Source: Desulfobacterales bacterium
GTDB lineage: Bacteria > Desulfobacterota > Desulfobacteria > Desulfobacterales > SKZT01
Assembly (NCBI GenBank): GCA_018399715.1
Contig: JAGYNR010000010.1
Location: 1-39,944 of the forward strand
Reading direction: 5' to 3'
Length of the DNA: 39,944 bases
The position numbers and the translations under genes are program-made. Shown piece after piece: positions 8,326 to 16,397 of the stretch (position 1 is its first letter; the number at the start of each line of letters is the position of its first letter). The notes beneath the pieces were generated by a model. That model searched no databases. It was not told the origin of the DNA and saw nothing but the letters and a program-made list of their open reading frames with translations.

Positions 8326-9218
8326 AATCCATCCTTGTTATAGATGATGAAACCGTTATCCGGGAGATGTTAAAAGATTATTTGGATCAAACTTATGAAG
8401 TCCATACGGCTAAAAACGGTGAAGAAGTACTTAGAAGGACTGATTTGGGGAAATTCGATCTTGTAATCGCTGATATTAACATGCCGGGGATGAAGGGGTA
8501 CGAACTGCTTCAACAGATTCGATTTCGGTTTCCCAAGGTCAGAACTGCTTTGATTACAGCCTACGATGTGGACAATTATATCCGCCTTTGTACCGAACAT
8601 GGTATATGCAATATTATTGCCAAAACTGTACCTTTTAATTTTAGTGAACTCAATTTGGTTGTCGAAAATCTCATCACGGGGAATATATTTAGCCTTGACC
8701 GGTATATGTTAGCTGAATATGAAGCGTTGGGGCACTATACCCTAAAAAATTCCGCCGAAGCCAGAATGGCGCCGGAAACCGTAGCGGCGTTATTCGAAAA
8801 AATCCGGGATAAACATAATGATATTAAACTTGTTATGACGGAAATAATAACAAATTCGTTGTACCATGCACCCAAAAATCAAGTGGGACAAGAAAAATAT
8901 GAGGCATTGTGTGAGGTTTTTTTGGAGGAAAAAGAATATGTTGAAGTTTTTTGTGCCAGGGACAAAGAAAAATATGGTGTGTCTGTTACAGATTTTTCCG
9001 GAAACCTGAAAAAGGAAACAGTCCTGAAAAAAATTGACCGTCATACCTCTGGTAAAGGTCATTTTGACATATCCGGCAGAGGAATCTTCCTTTCCCGTTG
9101 CATGGCGGACCGAATGATTATCAATATTGACCCGGGTCGAAAAACCGAAATAGTGTTGCTGTTTTATTTCGAAGACACCTACATGGGATACAAACCAATT
9201 TATGTAAATGAGCTGTAA
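8322..9218 (+). CDS. Response regulator with C-terminal GHKL-ATPase-like domain
   Basis: 298 aa. The receiver domain (about 1-120) has acidic DDE at 8-10, phospho-acceptor Asp51 in VIADINMPG and Lys101. The C-terminal half is not DNA binding. It looks like a serine-kinase-type HATPase (RsbW/anti-sigma kinase class): EIITNSLYHA with Asn178 as N-box and a late SGKGHFDISGRGIFLSRCMADRM as the G-box/lid region. The output is therefore likely protein phosphorylation or partner switching rather than direct transcription control; this is inferred. The start is a TTG overlapping the kinase stop, preceded by GAGGAG. No anti-sigma antagonist gene is adjacent. Confidence 0.85.
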   Translation: MKSILVIDDETVIREMLKDYLDQTYEVHTAKNGEEVLRRTDLGKFDLVIADINMPGMKGYELLQQIRFRFPKVRTALITAYDVDNYIRLCTEHGICNIIAKTVPFNFSELNLVVENLITGNIFSLDRYMLAEYEALGHYTLKNSAEARMAPETVAALFEKIRDKHNDIKLVMTEIITNSLYHAPKNQVGQEKYEALCEVFLEEKEYVEVFCARDKEKYGVSVTDFSGNLKKETVLKKIDRHTSGKGHFDISGRGIFLSRCMADRMIINIDPGRKTEIVLLFYFEDTYMGYKPIYVNEL

Positions 9219-9323
9219 CTACTTACCTTCAATGGCTTAACGGATACTGCAAGACATAATTGTACGGCATCTTTAAAATTCCAAGCATCTGAATTTAATT
9301 CCGATCTTATAAAACCTTTGGAC

Positions 9324-9351
9324 TTGCTCATCGCAGAAACTGTTTTATATT
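9324..9351 (+). promoter_or_regulatory. Possible promoter for cooC
   Basis: TTGCTC (9324-9329), 16-base spacer, TATATT (9346-9351). A second AT-rich box TATAAT at 9355-9360 is close by. It lies about 60 bases before the cooC start in an otherwise empty 197-base gap. Confidence 0.3.
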
Positions 9352-9415
9352 GCTTATAATATGTGATCTTGTTAAATTATCTCGTTGAAATAAATGATTA
9401 TGAAAGGAACTTTTT

Positions 9416-10174
9416 ATGAAGTTAGCCGTAAGCGGTAAAGGGGGAGTGGGTAAAACCACTTTTGCCGCCCTTTTAATTAGAACTTTAAATGATCAGGGAC
9501 ACCATGTCCTGGCCATTGATGCTGATCCTGATGCCAACCTGGCTGCAGCGGTAGGAATAGACGGTGCAGAAAAAATCGTACCGATTGCTGAAATGAAGGA
9601 AATGATTTTTGAACGAACCGGGGCGCAACCTGGAACCATCGGTGGTTTTTTCAAGTTAAATCCCAAGGTGGATGATCTTCCTGACTCACTTTCATCCAAA
9701 ATGGACAATATCAAGCTAATGCGACTCGGCGGTGTTAAAAAGGGAGGCGGCGGATGTATCTGTCCGGAAAGCACCCTCTTGAAAATGCTGGTAACCCATA
9801 TTGTATTGGCCAGAAATGAACTCGTGGTGATGGATATGGAAGCCGGTATTGAGCACCTGGGCAGGGCGACAGCCAGTGCTGTCGATAAATTGCTGGTGGT
9901 GGTGGAACCCGGACGCCGCAGTATTGATACGGCAACTCATATACAGCGTTTGGCTGGTGAAATTGGTCTTAAAAATATTGCTCTCATTGGAAATAAAATC
10001 CGAAACCAAAAAGATGAAGAATTTTTGAAACAAAATTTATCGGATTTTCAGTTTTTAGGGTTTATCGCCTATGATGATGCTTTGGTAGAAGCCGATTTGA
10101 ACGGGTTTTCACCTTACGATGTTCAATCTATGGCAAAGGACGAGGTCGCCGGAATCCTCCGGAAGCTTCTGTAA
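9416..10174 (+). CDS. cooC: CooC-type ATPase for CO dehydrogenase nickel insertion
   Basis: 252 aa, a MinD/SIMIBI-class P-loop ATPase. A deviant Walker A, SGKGGVGKTTFA (about 6-17), is followed by VLAIDADPDANLA. A loop GGGGCICPE carries the CxC motif (Cys114, Cys116) that in characterised CooC proteins forms the dimer-interface metal site. MDMEAGIEHLGRA is a further CooC signature. Its known role is ATP-driven Ni delivery to the CODH C-cluster, so the genome should encode CO dehydrogenase, probably the Wood-Ljungdahl CODH/ACS. No CODH gene is in the window. The start has AAAGGAAC at good spacing. The helicase gene starts four bases after its stop. Confidence 0.92.
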   Translation: MKLAVSGKGGVGKTTFAALLIRTLNDQGHHVLAIDADPDANLAAAVGIDGAEKIVPIAEMKEMIFERTGAQPGTIGGFFKLNPKVDDLPDSLSSKMDNIKLMRLGGVKKGGGGCICPESTLLKMLVTHIVLARNELVVMDMEAGIEHLGRATASAVDKLLVVVEPGRRSIDTATHIQRLAGEIGLKNIALIGNKIRNQKDEEFLKQNLSDFQFLGFIAYDDALVEADLNGFSPYDVQSMAKDEVAGILRKLL

Positions 10175-10178
10175 ATTT

Positions 10179-12290
10179 ATGCAAAGAAAACAACAACCAG
10201 AGCGACGGGGAAAAGGATATACAAAAAAATTCCGGTTTCCAAATATAAAACCGGGTGCAGATTCAAGTCTAAAAAAAGTCTTTGCAACCATCGGGGTGCC
10301 GGAAAAAAGGCCTTTTGTTCCTGATTCTTACCAATCAAGGGCGGTGTCGGCCATAGATCGCGGAGACTGTCTGGTGACTGCACCCACAGGTGCCGGAAAG
10401 ACATGGATCGCTGAGCAGGCGATCCGAAAAGTATTCCAAAAAAACGGAAAAGCCTGGTATGCGTCGCCGCTTAAAGCCCTTTCCAACGCTAAATTTGATG
10501 AATTTTCAGCGATATTCGGACGGGAAAATATCGGAATTCTCACCGGGGACAGAAAAGAAAATCCGGAAGCCCCGATTATTGTAGGAACCACTGAAATTTT
10601 GAGAAATCAGCTCTACGATGCGATGCATCGGGGCGAATTTCTGGAAACAGATTTTGTTGTGCTGGATGAAGCACACTTTTTGGGCGATGAGGACCGGGGG
10701 GTGGTCTGGGAGGAAATCATGATCTACCTCCCTGACCGGATTCCTATTCTCATGCTGTCGGCGACTATCGGGAACGCCCATCAGATTGCCCGATGGCTTG
10801 CGTCAATCCGGGAGAGAAAATGCATTGTCATCCAGGAAAAAAAACGACCTGTGCCGTTATATCCATTGTTTTTTCATCCTTCAGGGACACTGCTTCCCCT
10901 TTTGTCCGAAAAAGCCGGCAAAGGGAAAAAAAAGCTCAACAAAAAAGTCGCTGCCTATATCAATATGAAGCATTCCCCCTATCTTTCACCACCGGGCAGA
11001 CTTCCTCCATTCGGCAAGATACTGAAAGTATTAAGAAAATATAATCTTTTGCCGGCTTTATTTTTTTTGAAATCCCGTGCAGATTGTGACGGAGCCGTGG
11101 AATTGTGTCATGAAAATATTATCCGTGACAACCACAGACAAACTGCCATTAAGGAACGTATTGCTGAACTGGCCCAACAAAGCCCGCATATTTTTCAGCA
11201 CCAACAGTTGGATCATCTGGAAAACCTGGCTGTTGGAGCACATCACAGCGGACAGTTGCCCTCCTGGAAAATTCTTCTGGAAACACTGATGACGGAGGGA
11301 TACCTGGACGCCGTCTTTGCAACCTCAACCGTTGCAGCAGGTGTTAATTTTCCGGCACGAACGATTGTGCTCCTTAATTCAGATCGTTTCAACGGACGTG
11401 AATTTCTGCCGTTGACATCCACTGAATTTCATCAGATGACCGGAAGAGCCGGGCGACGCGGCAAAGACCATATCGGATTTATGGTGGTTATACCTGGAAA
11501 GTTTATGGATATTCCCTTGATTGCCCAATTGACGACTTCTTCGCCTTCGCCCATTTTCAGCCAGATCAAAACCACTTTTTCCATGGTATTAAACCTGCTG
11601 CTTTCCCATTCTCCAAATGAAATCGAGGACTTACTTAAAAAATCGTTTGCCAGCTACTTAATTTTCGAACAAAATCAGAAAAAGCCAAAACGGAAACGCT
11701 TTGATGTGACGCAAAATTTTTTGCGGGAGGATTTTCAAAATCATCTGAATTTTTTAATCGAAACCGGATATGTAACTGAAGCGGGTCACCTTACCGACGA
11801 CGGAGAATGGGCCAGCCAGCTTAGAATCGATCAGCCCCTGCTGATTGCGGAGGGATTTAAATTGGGATTATTTCCTGACAATGATCCCTCGTTAATGGCA
11901 GCAATGATAACGCTGTTTGTCAATGAAAGGGAATCCGACGACCGCTTTGACAAGTCTGACCTTCCCGGAAGCTTTATTTCTACCTTTTTCAGGGTAAAGT
12001 CGGGACTGATGCCGTTTGCCGAACTGATGAAAGATCGCGGATTTATGGTGCGCCCTCTTTTTATCAGACCTTCTTTGACTATTTATGAATGGTCCCGGGG
12101 GAAACCATGGGAACAGGTACTCGAAACCTCAGAAATGTCCGAGGGAGATCTTGCCATGCTGATTCTCAGAACTGCTGATAATTTGCGTCATATCAGGGCG
12201 ATTTATGATGTTTTTCCATCAGCCGCAAAAAATGCTGCAACCGCTATTGAACTGATTATGAGGGAACCGGTCATTACCTACTACGGCTAA
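10179..12290 (+). CDS. Ski2-like DEAD/DEAH-box helicase
   Basis: 703 aa from the ATG at 10179; a longer frame reaching 10119 would overlap cooC by 56 bases and adds no conserved residue. Superfamily 2 motifs in order: Q-like DSYQSRAV, Walker A TAPTGAGKTW (about 67-76), Ib GILTGDR, DEAH in VVLDEAHFLGDED, SATIGN (motif III), AHHSGQLPSWK, FATSTVAAGVNFPART (V) and QMTGRAGRRGKD (VI). The HHSG and GVNFPA signatures place it with Ski2/Mtr4/Hel308-type enzymes rather than with RhlE-type RNA helicases. A C-terminal part of about 200 residues has no motif I recognise. Nucleic acid target unknown. The four-base gap suggests co-expression with cooC. Confidence 0.9.
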   Translation: MQRKQQPERRGKGYTKKFRFPNIKPGADSSLKKVFATIGVPEKRPFVPDSYQSRAVSAIDRGDCLVTAPTGAGKTWIAEQAIRKVFQKNGKAWYASPLKALSNAKFDEFSAIFGRENIGILTGDRKENPEAPIIVGTTEILRNQLYDAMHRGEFLETDFVVLDEAHFLGDEDRGVVWEEIMIYLPDRIPILMLSATIGNAHQIARWLASIRERKCIVIQEKKRPVPLYPLFFHPSGTLLPLLSEKAGKGKKKLNKKVAAYINMKHSPYLSPPGRLPPFGKILKVLRKYNLLPALFFLKSRADCDGAVELCHENIIRDNHRQTAIKERIAELAQQSPHIFQHQQLDHLENLAVGAHHSGQLPSWKILLETLMTEGYLDAVFATSTVAAGVNFPARTIVLLNSDRFNGREFLPLTSTEFHQMTGRAGRRGKDHIGFMVVIPGKFMDIPLIAQLTTSSPSPIFSQIKTTFSMVLNLLLSHSPNEIEDLLKKSFASYLIFEQNQKKPKRKRFDVTQNFLREDFQNHLNFLIETGYVTEAGHLTDDGEWASQLRIDQPLLIAEGFKLGLFPDNDPSLMAAMITLFVNERESDDRFDKSDLPGSFISTFFRVKSGLMPFAELMKDRGFMVRPLFIRPSLTIYEWSRGKPWEQVLETSEMSEGDLAMLILRTADNLRHIRAIYDVFPSAAKNAATAIELIMREPVITYYG

Positions 12291-12322
12291 AAAAATAATT
12301 CATCGATCCTGCTGTTTATTCA

Positions 12323-13663
12323 ATGACAGATAACCGAAAAGCCGTTTGGGGTTGGGTGCTTTACGACTGGGCCAATTCAGCTTTTGCCACAACAGTGATG
12401 GCTGGGTTCTTTCCGGTTGTTTTCAAACAATACTGGAGCCAGGGGACGGATATTAATATCAGCACCGCCCGGCTTGGTTTTGGAAATTCCGCCGCCTGTC
12501 TGATCGTTGCTATCATGGCGCCTGTACTGGGAGCCATTGCAGATAAGGCCTATGCACGAAAAAAATTTCTGATTTTCTTTGCTTATCTGGGTGTTGCAAT
12601 GACCGCCGCGCTGTTTCTGGTGCCCAACGGGCAATGGATACCTGCCATTGTTATATATGTTTTGGGTATCATTGGCTTTTCAGGAGCCAACGTTTTTTAT
12701 GATGCGCTTCTTCCTTCTGTAGCAAATCAAACCAATATTGACTGGATTTCCAGTCTGGGCTTTTCTTTTGGGTATCTGGGGGGAGGCCTTTTATTTTTAA
12801 TCAACGTGCTGATAGCAACAATGCCGGAAACGTTTGGGTTTTCCGACACGAGTTTCGCCGTAAAATTTTTCTTTCTAATGGTAGCAGCATGGTGGGGTGG
12901 CTTTTCGGTTTTTATGATTTTATGGGTGCCCGAGGATAGAAGTACTATACGTGGTGTTAATAAAGGCAAGCTGATCGCAGAGGGATTTCGTCAGTTTGTA
13001 AAAACGCTTAAAAAATTACGCCGATTAAAAACGGCCTTTTTGTTTTTGATAGCCTATTGGTTTTATATTGACGGTGTCGGTACAATTATCAAGATGGCTG
13101 TTGATTATGGGCTTTCTCTGGGATTTTCACCGATGGGGTTAATCGTCGCACTTCTGATTGTCCAGTTTGTTGGATTTCCTGCAGCCATAGGATTTTCGCA
13201 ACTGAGCCGGTGGATCGGCGTTCGAAGTGCTATCTTTCTTGGTATCAGCGTTTACCTGATGGTTACGCTTTCCGCTACCCAGATGACCCATCAAAATGAA
13301 TTCTATATTCTGGCTGTCGCCATCGGTTTGGTACAAGGGGGTATACAGGCATTGAGCCGTTCATATTTTTTTCGTCTCATACCATTGAAACAGGCCGGCG
13401 AATTCTATGGATTCTACAATATGATCGGAAAACTGGCTGCAATCTTAGGCCCCACCTTGATTGGCCTGGCCGGGCTTTTTGCCCGGTGGGTTCTCATGCC
13501 GCCGTCCCCTACACCCGAAGAAATGAAAGCAATCGGACATCTTGGCTCCCGATGGGCCATTGCCTCGGTAGGTCTGTTGTTTATTCTTGGAGCAGTTTTC
13601 CTTTATTTTGTGGATGAACAAAAAGGCAAAGACGATATCCAATTATTTGAAAAAAGGATATAA
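12323..13663 (+). CDS. MFS transporter of the UMF1/Atg22-like family
   Basis: 446 aa with about 12 hydrophobic segments. The N-terminal signature WGWVLYDWANSAFATTV followed by a GFFPVVFKQYW segment is the hallmark of the UMF1 family, related to fungal Atg22 vacuolar effluxers. A cytoplasmic loop motif GAIADKAYARKKFL follows TM2, as in other MFS proteins. The substrate is unknown; Atg22 exports amino acids, but bacterial members are uncharacterised as far as I know. The gene starts 32 bases after the helicase stop, so it may be the third gene of the cooC transcript. Confidence 0.88.
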   Translation: MTDNRKAVWGWVLYDWANSAFATTVMAGFFPVVFKQYWSQGTDINISTARLGFGNSAACLIVAIMAPVLGAIADKAYARKKFLIFFAYLGVAMTAALFLVPNGQWIPAIVIYVLGIIGFSGANVFYDALLPSVANQTNIDWISSLGFSFGYLGGGLLFLINVLIATMPETFGFSDTSFAVKFFFLMVAAWWGGFSVFMILWVPEDRSTIRGVNKGKLIAEGFRQFVKTLKKLRRLKTAFLFLIAYWFYIDGVGTIIKMAVDYGLSLGFSPMGLIVALLIVQFVGFPAAIGFSQLSRWIGVRSAIFLGISVYLMVTLSATQMTHQNEFYILAVAIGLVQGGIQALSRSYFFRLIPLKQAGEFYGFYNMIGKLAAILGPTLIGLAGLFARWVLMPPSPTPEEMKAIGHLGSRWAIASVGLLFILGAVFLYFVDEQKGKDDIQLFEKRI

Positions 13664-13777
13664 GCACATGTTGATTTCTGATATGTCTTTTGGAGCAAAA
13701 TTCTTGTTTTTAATTTTTAATTATATTATTTTAAAATTTGATTGAAAACTTGTTAAATTCAATTGAGGGAATTTTTG

Positions 13778-14008
13778 ATGAAAGACAAGATTATTACCTG
13801 CATTCAGTGTAATGAACCATTTATCTTTACAGCCGAAGAACAAAACCGCTATCATGCCAGGGGGTTTGATGAACCAATTCGCTGTCCCAACTGCAGAAAG
13901 AAAAAATCTAAAGAAACCAATATAAACCAGCCATGGAAAGATCAGGGCCGAAAAAAACACAGACGTCATAAAAACCGAAAAAATTTTAAGGAAAATTCCC
14001 TGGAATAG
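13778..14008 (+). CDS. Small zinc-ribbon protein
   Basis: 76 aa from the ATG at 13778, which has GAGGGA seven bases upstream; a TTG start 15 bases earlier is less likely. Four cysteines in two CxxC knuckles (Cys8/Cys11 and Cys36/Cys39: ITCIQCNE...IRCPNCRKKK) should bind one zinc. The C-terminus is a Lys/Arg/Asn-rich tail, suggesting nucleic acid or ribosome contact. Similar short proteins are annotated as probable zinc-binding domain proteins with no known function. The stop overlaps the next start by one base. Confidence 0.75.
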   Translation: MKDKIITCIQCNEPFIFTAEEQNRYHARGFDEPIRCPNCRKKKSKETNINQPWKDQGRKKHRRHKNRKNFKENSLE

Positions 14009-14601
14009 TGAAACGGTTACCTATTATTTTAATAGCAGGATTTGCTGTCTTATATTTTTATAGTAGTGCGGATTGCGACTACGGTAATGATATTGTCGAC
14101 GCTGCCCGCTGCCAAATAGGAAAAACAGTTATTTATGATCCCGCGTATCATTCGTTAACCTACCCCGATGGGGATATTCCGATCGACCGGGGTGTCTGTA
14201 CAGATGTTGTTATTCGGGCACTTCGCACAGCATTGCATTTTGATCTGCAAAAACTTGTCCATGAAGATATGACTGAAAACTTTTCCTGTTACCCCAATAA
14301 ATGGGGACTGCCCTATCCGGATAAAAACATTGATCATCGGCGGGTACCCAATCTTCGGGTCTTTTTTAAACGGCAGGGATGGGATTTAAATATTTCAAAA
14401 AGGCCGGAGGACTATCGTCCGGGGGATATCGTAACCTGCCTGATTCCACCCCGACTGCCGCATATTATGATTGTGAGCAACAAAAACAACAGAACCGGCC
14501 GTCCTCTGGTTATCCACAACATTGGTGACGGAACCCGTGAGGAAGACCGGCTGTTGGAGTTTAAAATTACCGGTCACTTCAGAATCAACCGGATTCAATA
14601 A
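14008..14601 (+). CDS. DUF1287-family secreted protein
   Basis: 197 aa. It starts with GTG overlapping the preceding stop codon. An N-terminal signal sequence (KRLPIILIAGFAVLYFYSSADC) indicates export. The family signature IDRGVCTDVVIRALR (about 59-73) contains a conserved Cys, and a late PHIMIVSNK carries a His. Together with GDIVTC this arrangement resembles a papain/NlpC-P60-like amidase fold, so a peptidoglycan peptidase role is possible but inferred. E. coli YijF is a known uncharacterised relative. It is convergent with pepF, and the coding ends overlap by 17 bases. Confidence 0.82.
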   Translation: MKRLPIILIAGFAVLYFYSSADCDYGNDIVDAARCQIGKTVIYDPAYHSLTYPDGDIPIDRGVCTDVVIRALRTALHFDLQKLVHEDMTENFSCYPNKWGLPYPDKNIDHRRVPNLRVFFKRQGWDLNISKRPEDYRPGDIVTCLIPPRLPHIMIVSNKNNRTGRPLVIHNIGDGTREEDRLLEFKITGHFRINRIQ

Positions 14602-16384
14602 GCTTGTCAACCAGTTTTTCAAAATACTTTAATGCACTTTTCACCGGTTCGGACGTTCGAAGATCCACTCCTGCCGCTATGAGCTCATCCAGCGGAAATT
14701 GACTGCCGCCCAGCGTTAAAAAGTGTAAATAAGCATCTCTGGCGGTTTCATCGCCTGATAGTACGTTTCGTGCCAGAGCAAGGGCGGCGGATATCCCGGT
14801 AGCATATTGATAGACATAAAACGCCGAGTAAAAATGAGGAATCCTCAAACATTCCAGACAAAGCTCATCATCGACGGTCAGTGTTTCACCAAAATAGCAA
14901 TCAATCAATTTCCGGTATTCCCCGGTAATCGTATCAATCGTCAGCGGTTCGTTTTTTTCCGTCATTTCATGGATGATCTTTTCGAATTCGGCAAACATGG
15001 TCTGCCTGAATAGCGTACCCCGAATGTTATCTATTTCTCTGTTTAAAATGTATGCGGTCATTTTCGGATCATTTCTGTTTTTTTCAAGCAGGTAATGACT
15101 CAGCAGGACTTCGTTGAATGTGGAAGCCACTTCAGCAACAAAGATCGTATAATTGTGGTAAACATAAGGTTGATGCCGGTTTGAGAAATAGGAATGCATG
15201 GAATGCCCTGCCTCGTGTATCAGGGTATAAAGGCTGTTTAAATTTTTGTCTTCATAGTTCAATAAAATAAACGGGGGTGAATCATAGCATCCGGAAGAAT
15301 ATGCACCGCTTCTTTTGCCCTTGTTTTCATAGCGATCGACCCATCCGTTTAGCAGTCCTTCCGACATGATCTGCGTGTATTGCGATCCTAACGGAGACAA
15401 AGCGCGTTTGGCGGTTTCGACAGCCGCATCATAACTCATTTTAAAATTGATTTCTGAAACAAGTGGAACATAGGTATCATAAAAATGGAGCTGCTCTAGT
15501 TTAAGCGTCTTCTTTCGGTATTTCAGATACTTAAACAGCGCAGGAAGATGATGGTTAACCGTTTCGACAAGATTGTCATAAACCGAATCCGGTACATTGT
15601 CTTTAAAGAGTGCTGCCCGACGACAGTTTTCATAATTTCTGACCCGGGCATAAAAATAATCTTTTTTAACAGAGTTAGACAGTGTTGCCGAAATCGTATG
15701 CTTATGATGGTCATACACCTGATAATATTTAAAAAAAGCCTCTTTACGGATTTCCCGATCCGGGTTCATCAAAAACGTAATGAAGTTTCCGTGGCTCAAC
15801 TCGATTTCATTTCCCTCATTGTCTTTCATCGTTCCAAAATTCAGATCCACATTATCGAGTTGACCAAATACCTGCGAGGGTGTCCTTGCCAACTCCTGAC
15901 TCATGGCCAGAATTCTTTCAATGGAAGGTTCCAAGATATGCGGTTTTAACCGTAACTTTTTTTGAAGATAAAATTTATAGGGAATCAGCCGTTTCCCGGT
16001 TATAAATTTAGTCATGGCTTCATCAGGAACTGCAATAATTTCAGGTGTTAAAAAGCTTGAAAGCTCACCGGCTCGATTAGAGAGGTTGACAACCCTGTCT
16101 AAAAGTCCCAGATAAAATGAGTTGGATTTATCCTGATCGCTTTTCAGATGAGCGTAGGTGTATAGCCTGTCAATCCGGCGGGAAATCTCAAGATCGAATT
16201 CTATGGCATCTGCGAGTATATCTGCGGATTTGTGTAAAAGTCCTTTGAATTGGTCATAATCATTTATTTTTTGTTTCAGTTGTGTAAATTCATTCTGCCA
16301 CTGGACATGGGATGAAAACAAGGGAGACAGGTTCCATTTGTGATCATCCAGGATTTCATTTCTTTTCAGTATTGTGCGAACCAT
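14585..16384 (-). CDS. pepF: Oligoendopeptidase F (M3B metallopeptidase)
   Basis: 599 aa, standard PepF length. This cytoplasmic zinc peptidase degrades short peptides. The zinc motif HEAGH sits at about 390-394 (LIHEAGHSMHSYF), with the third ligand Glu418 in FVAEVASTFNEVLL. The helical N-terminal domain starts with the typical WNLSPLF. The C-terminal YQYATGISAALALARNVL segment is also characteristic. AAGGAGAT precedes the ATG. The start lies 13 bases after the comEC stop, so comEC and pepF are probably cotranscribed. No frame damage was seen. Confidence 0.95.
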   Translation of the reverse strand: MVRTILKRNEILDDHKWNLSPLFSSHVQWQNEFTQLKQKINDYDQFKGLLHKSADILADAIEFDLEISRRIDRLYTYAHLKSDQDKSNSFYLGLLDRVVNLSNRAGELSSFLTPEIIAVPDEAMTKFITGKRLIPYKFYLQKKLRLKPHILEPSIERILAMSQELARTPSQVFGQLDNVDLNFGTMKDNEGNEIELSHGNFITFLMNPDREIRKEAFFKYYQVYDHHKHTISATLSNSVKKDYFYARVRNYENCRRAALFKDNVPDSVYDNLVETVNHHLPALFKYLKYRKKTLKLEQLHFYDTYVPLVSEINFKMSYDAAVETAKRALSPLGSQYTQIMSEGLLNGWVDRYENKGKRSGAYSSGCYDSPPFILLNYEDKNLNSLYTLIHEAGHSMHSYFSNRHQPYVYHNYTIFVAEVASTFNEVLLSHYLLEKNRNDPKMTAYILNREIDNIRGTLFRQTMFAEFEKIIHEMTEKNEPLTIDTITGEYRKLIDCYFGETLTVDDELCLECLRIPHFYSAFYVYQYATGISAALALARNVLSGDETARDAYLHFLTLGGSQFPLDELIAAGVDLRTSEPVKSALKYFEKLVDKLIESG

Positions 16385-16397
16385 TTGGGGATCTCCT

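Noticed and set aside
10119-10178. Upstream start for the helicase within cooC
   Set aside because: It adds 20 residues without family similarity, while the ATG at 10179 lies right after the cooC stop.
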